Shown here piece after piece: positions 63,386 to 64,000 of a DNA stretch of 64,000 nucleotides. A program made the position numbers and the translations under genes. Origin of the DNA: Malurus cyaneus samueli (lineage: Eukaryota; Chordata; Aves; Passeriformes; Maluridae); assembly GCA_009741485.1 (NCBI GenBank), contig CM019218.1, positions 49,876,719 to 49,940,718 of the forward strand, given 5' to 3'. The notes beneath the pieces were generated by a model, which saw only the letters and a list, made by a program, of their open reading frames with translations, had not been told where the DNA came from and searched no databases. Within the stretch, counting starts at the first letter, position 1. The number at the start of each line of letters is the position of its first letter.

Positions 63386-63443
63386 GAACTTGTCCCCCTC
63401 CCGCTACCTGCCCGGGCTTGCCTGGACATGCTGGGACTTGCCT
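63386..63443. promoter_or_regulatory. Cluster of four p53 half-sites, presumed CDKN1A intron 1
   Basis: GAACTTGTCC at 63386–63395 (perfect), then three half-sites with no spacers: GGGCTTGCCT at 63414–63423 (perfect), GGACATGCTG at 63424–63433 (one mismatch) and GGACTTGCCT at 63434–63443 (perfect). Either adjacent pair of the triplet is a 19-of-20 p53 response element. It sits about 1.2 kb downstream of the inferred start site. Confidence 0.65.
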
Positions 63444-63599
63444 GGCAGTGAGGTCACGCTGTTTGTGCGCTCACACTGCCCGGAGATAGGAAGCTGATTT
63501 CTATTTTTACTCGGGGATGCTGAGTCTGAGCATGGGGTGGCCCCAGGGATGGAGTGTGGCCCCCGGGCCGGGGACTGTCCAGCTGCCCACTGGCACACG

Positions 63600-63800
63600 A
63601 GCCTGGTAAAAGGCTGGAAAGGATCTCCAGAATCCTCCAATCCTCACTTTATCAGCTGGACCAGAGCACCGAGTGCCACATCCAGTCATTTCTTGGACGC
63701 TTCTGTGGGTGGAATTTGGGAAAGACAATGCAGCACAGGAATCCAGAGGGGCTGCAGGTGCTGAATTTGGGGAGAAATCCTTCCTGCAGGAGGCTGAGCC
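63600..63800 (-). repeat. CR1 LINE 3' fragment, decayed
   Basis: Antisense CR1-like: 'aggctggaaaggatctccag', 'gagtgccacatccagtcatt' and 'tgctgaatttggggagaaat'. Alignment to the family is weak. Confidence 0.55.
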
Positions 63801-64000
63801 TGTTTATTAGGGAAGTTTGGGGATGGGGAGGATCTTTTGTGGCCTGGCTTTGGGGGTCCCAGGTTTGTTGGGCAGTGGGACTGTGAATTTTTTCTTTCTG
63901 AGCAGATTTAGTGAGTGTGGCTGTGCTAGGAGGGGCAAGGTTTAGCTCTGAAAACTCAAATCCCAGAGCAGTGCTGACTCTTATCAGCTGGCCTGATGAT

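Larger units (their letters stand above)
62218..64000 (+). other. CDKN1A: Presumed CDKN1A intron 1 (part)
   Basis: CpG island continuing to about 62.9 kb, then less GC-rich sequence to the window end. No coding exon is recognised; the p21 coding exons should lie further right. It includes a GC-rich tandem array, an AP-1-like TGAGTCA at 63259–63265, a cluster of p53 half-sites and a CR1 fragment. Long open frames crossing the island on both strands are composition artefacts. Confidence 0.5.

Noticed and set aside
61774..63429. Open frames of 357–516 codons on both strands around the CDKN1A-like promoter
   Set aside because: They run through tandem repeats, TATA box and CpG island, and have repetitive Arg/Pro/Gly composition. 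They do not resemble p21 or any known protein.

Overview
The window is a stretch of bird nuclear genome. Intron-rich vertebrate genes are embedded in a background of 3'-truncated CR1 LINE fragments, which are characteristic of birds. One copy of a tRNA-Ile-headed SINE resembles TguSINE1, known from zebra finch, so a songbird is the most likely source. The gene order KCTD20 – STK38 – (PTH-like hormone) – SRSF3 – CDKN1A matches human chromosome 6p21, except that placental mammals have no hormone gene between STK38 and SRSF3.

Layout. 1–8.07 kb is non-coding and probably a 5' intron of KCTD20. KCTD20 (+) has seven coding exons from 8123 to 14328, giving 417 residues, and a long 3' region follows. 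STK38 (−), convergent with KCTD20, has thirteen coding exons from 30559 down to 21009, giving 465 residues, the human length. Its 3'UTR runs to about 18.03 kb and its promoter CpG island lies at about 32.6–33.5 kb. A roughly 28-copy, 22-bp G-rich minisatellite sits in its first intron (31.86–32.49 kb). A small secreted hormone gene (−, exons between 37.9 and 35.2 kb) encodes a 133-residue pre-pro-peptide whose mature N-terminus is clearly of the PTH/PTHrP family. I call it PTH4 (also known as PTH-L), a family member reported lost from eutherian mammals. SRSF3 (+) runs from about 44.5 to 50.3 kb with a TATA/E-box/CRE promoter, six constitutive exons and a 457-nt cassette exon carrying an early stop (the autoregulatory 'poison' exon). 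No in-frame ATG can be found for SRSF3 in this sequence. From 50.6 to 62 kb no gene is visible. At 62.1–62.2 kb a GC-box/TATA promoter is best read as CDKN1A (p21), whose coding exons would lie beyond the window. Three near-perfect p53 response elements flank it, two upstream and one downstream in the presumed intron.

How the genes relate. These are independent loci of a conserved synteny block: an AKT-associated BTB-fold protein, an NDR kinase, a PTH-family ligand, a splicing factor that regulates itself through nonsense-mediated decay, and the start of a p53-controlled cell-cycle inhibitor. The least ordinary items are the PTH4-like hormone gene, the missing SRSF3 initiator and the p53-site cluster around the CDKN1A-like promoter. 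Exon boundaries were read by hand from splice signals and reading-frame continuity. UTR ends, transcription starts and repeat boundaries are approximate.
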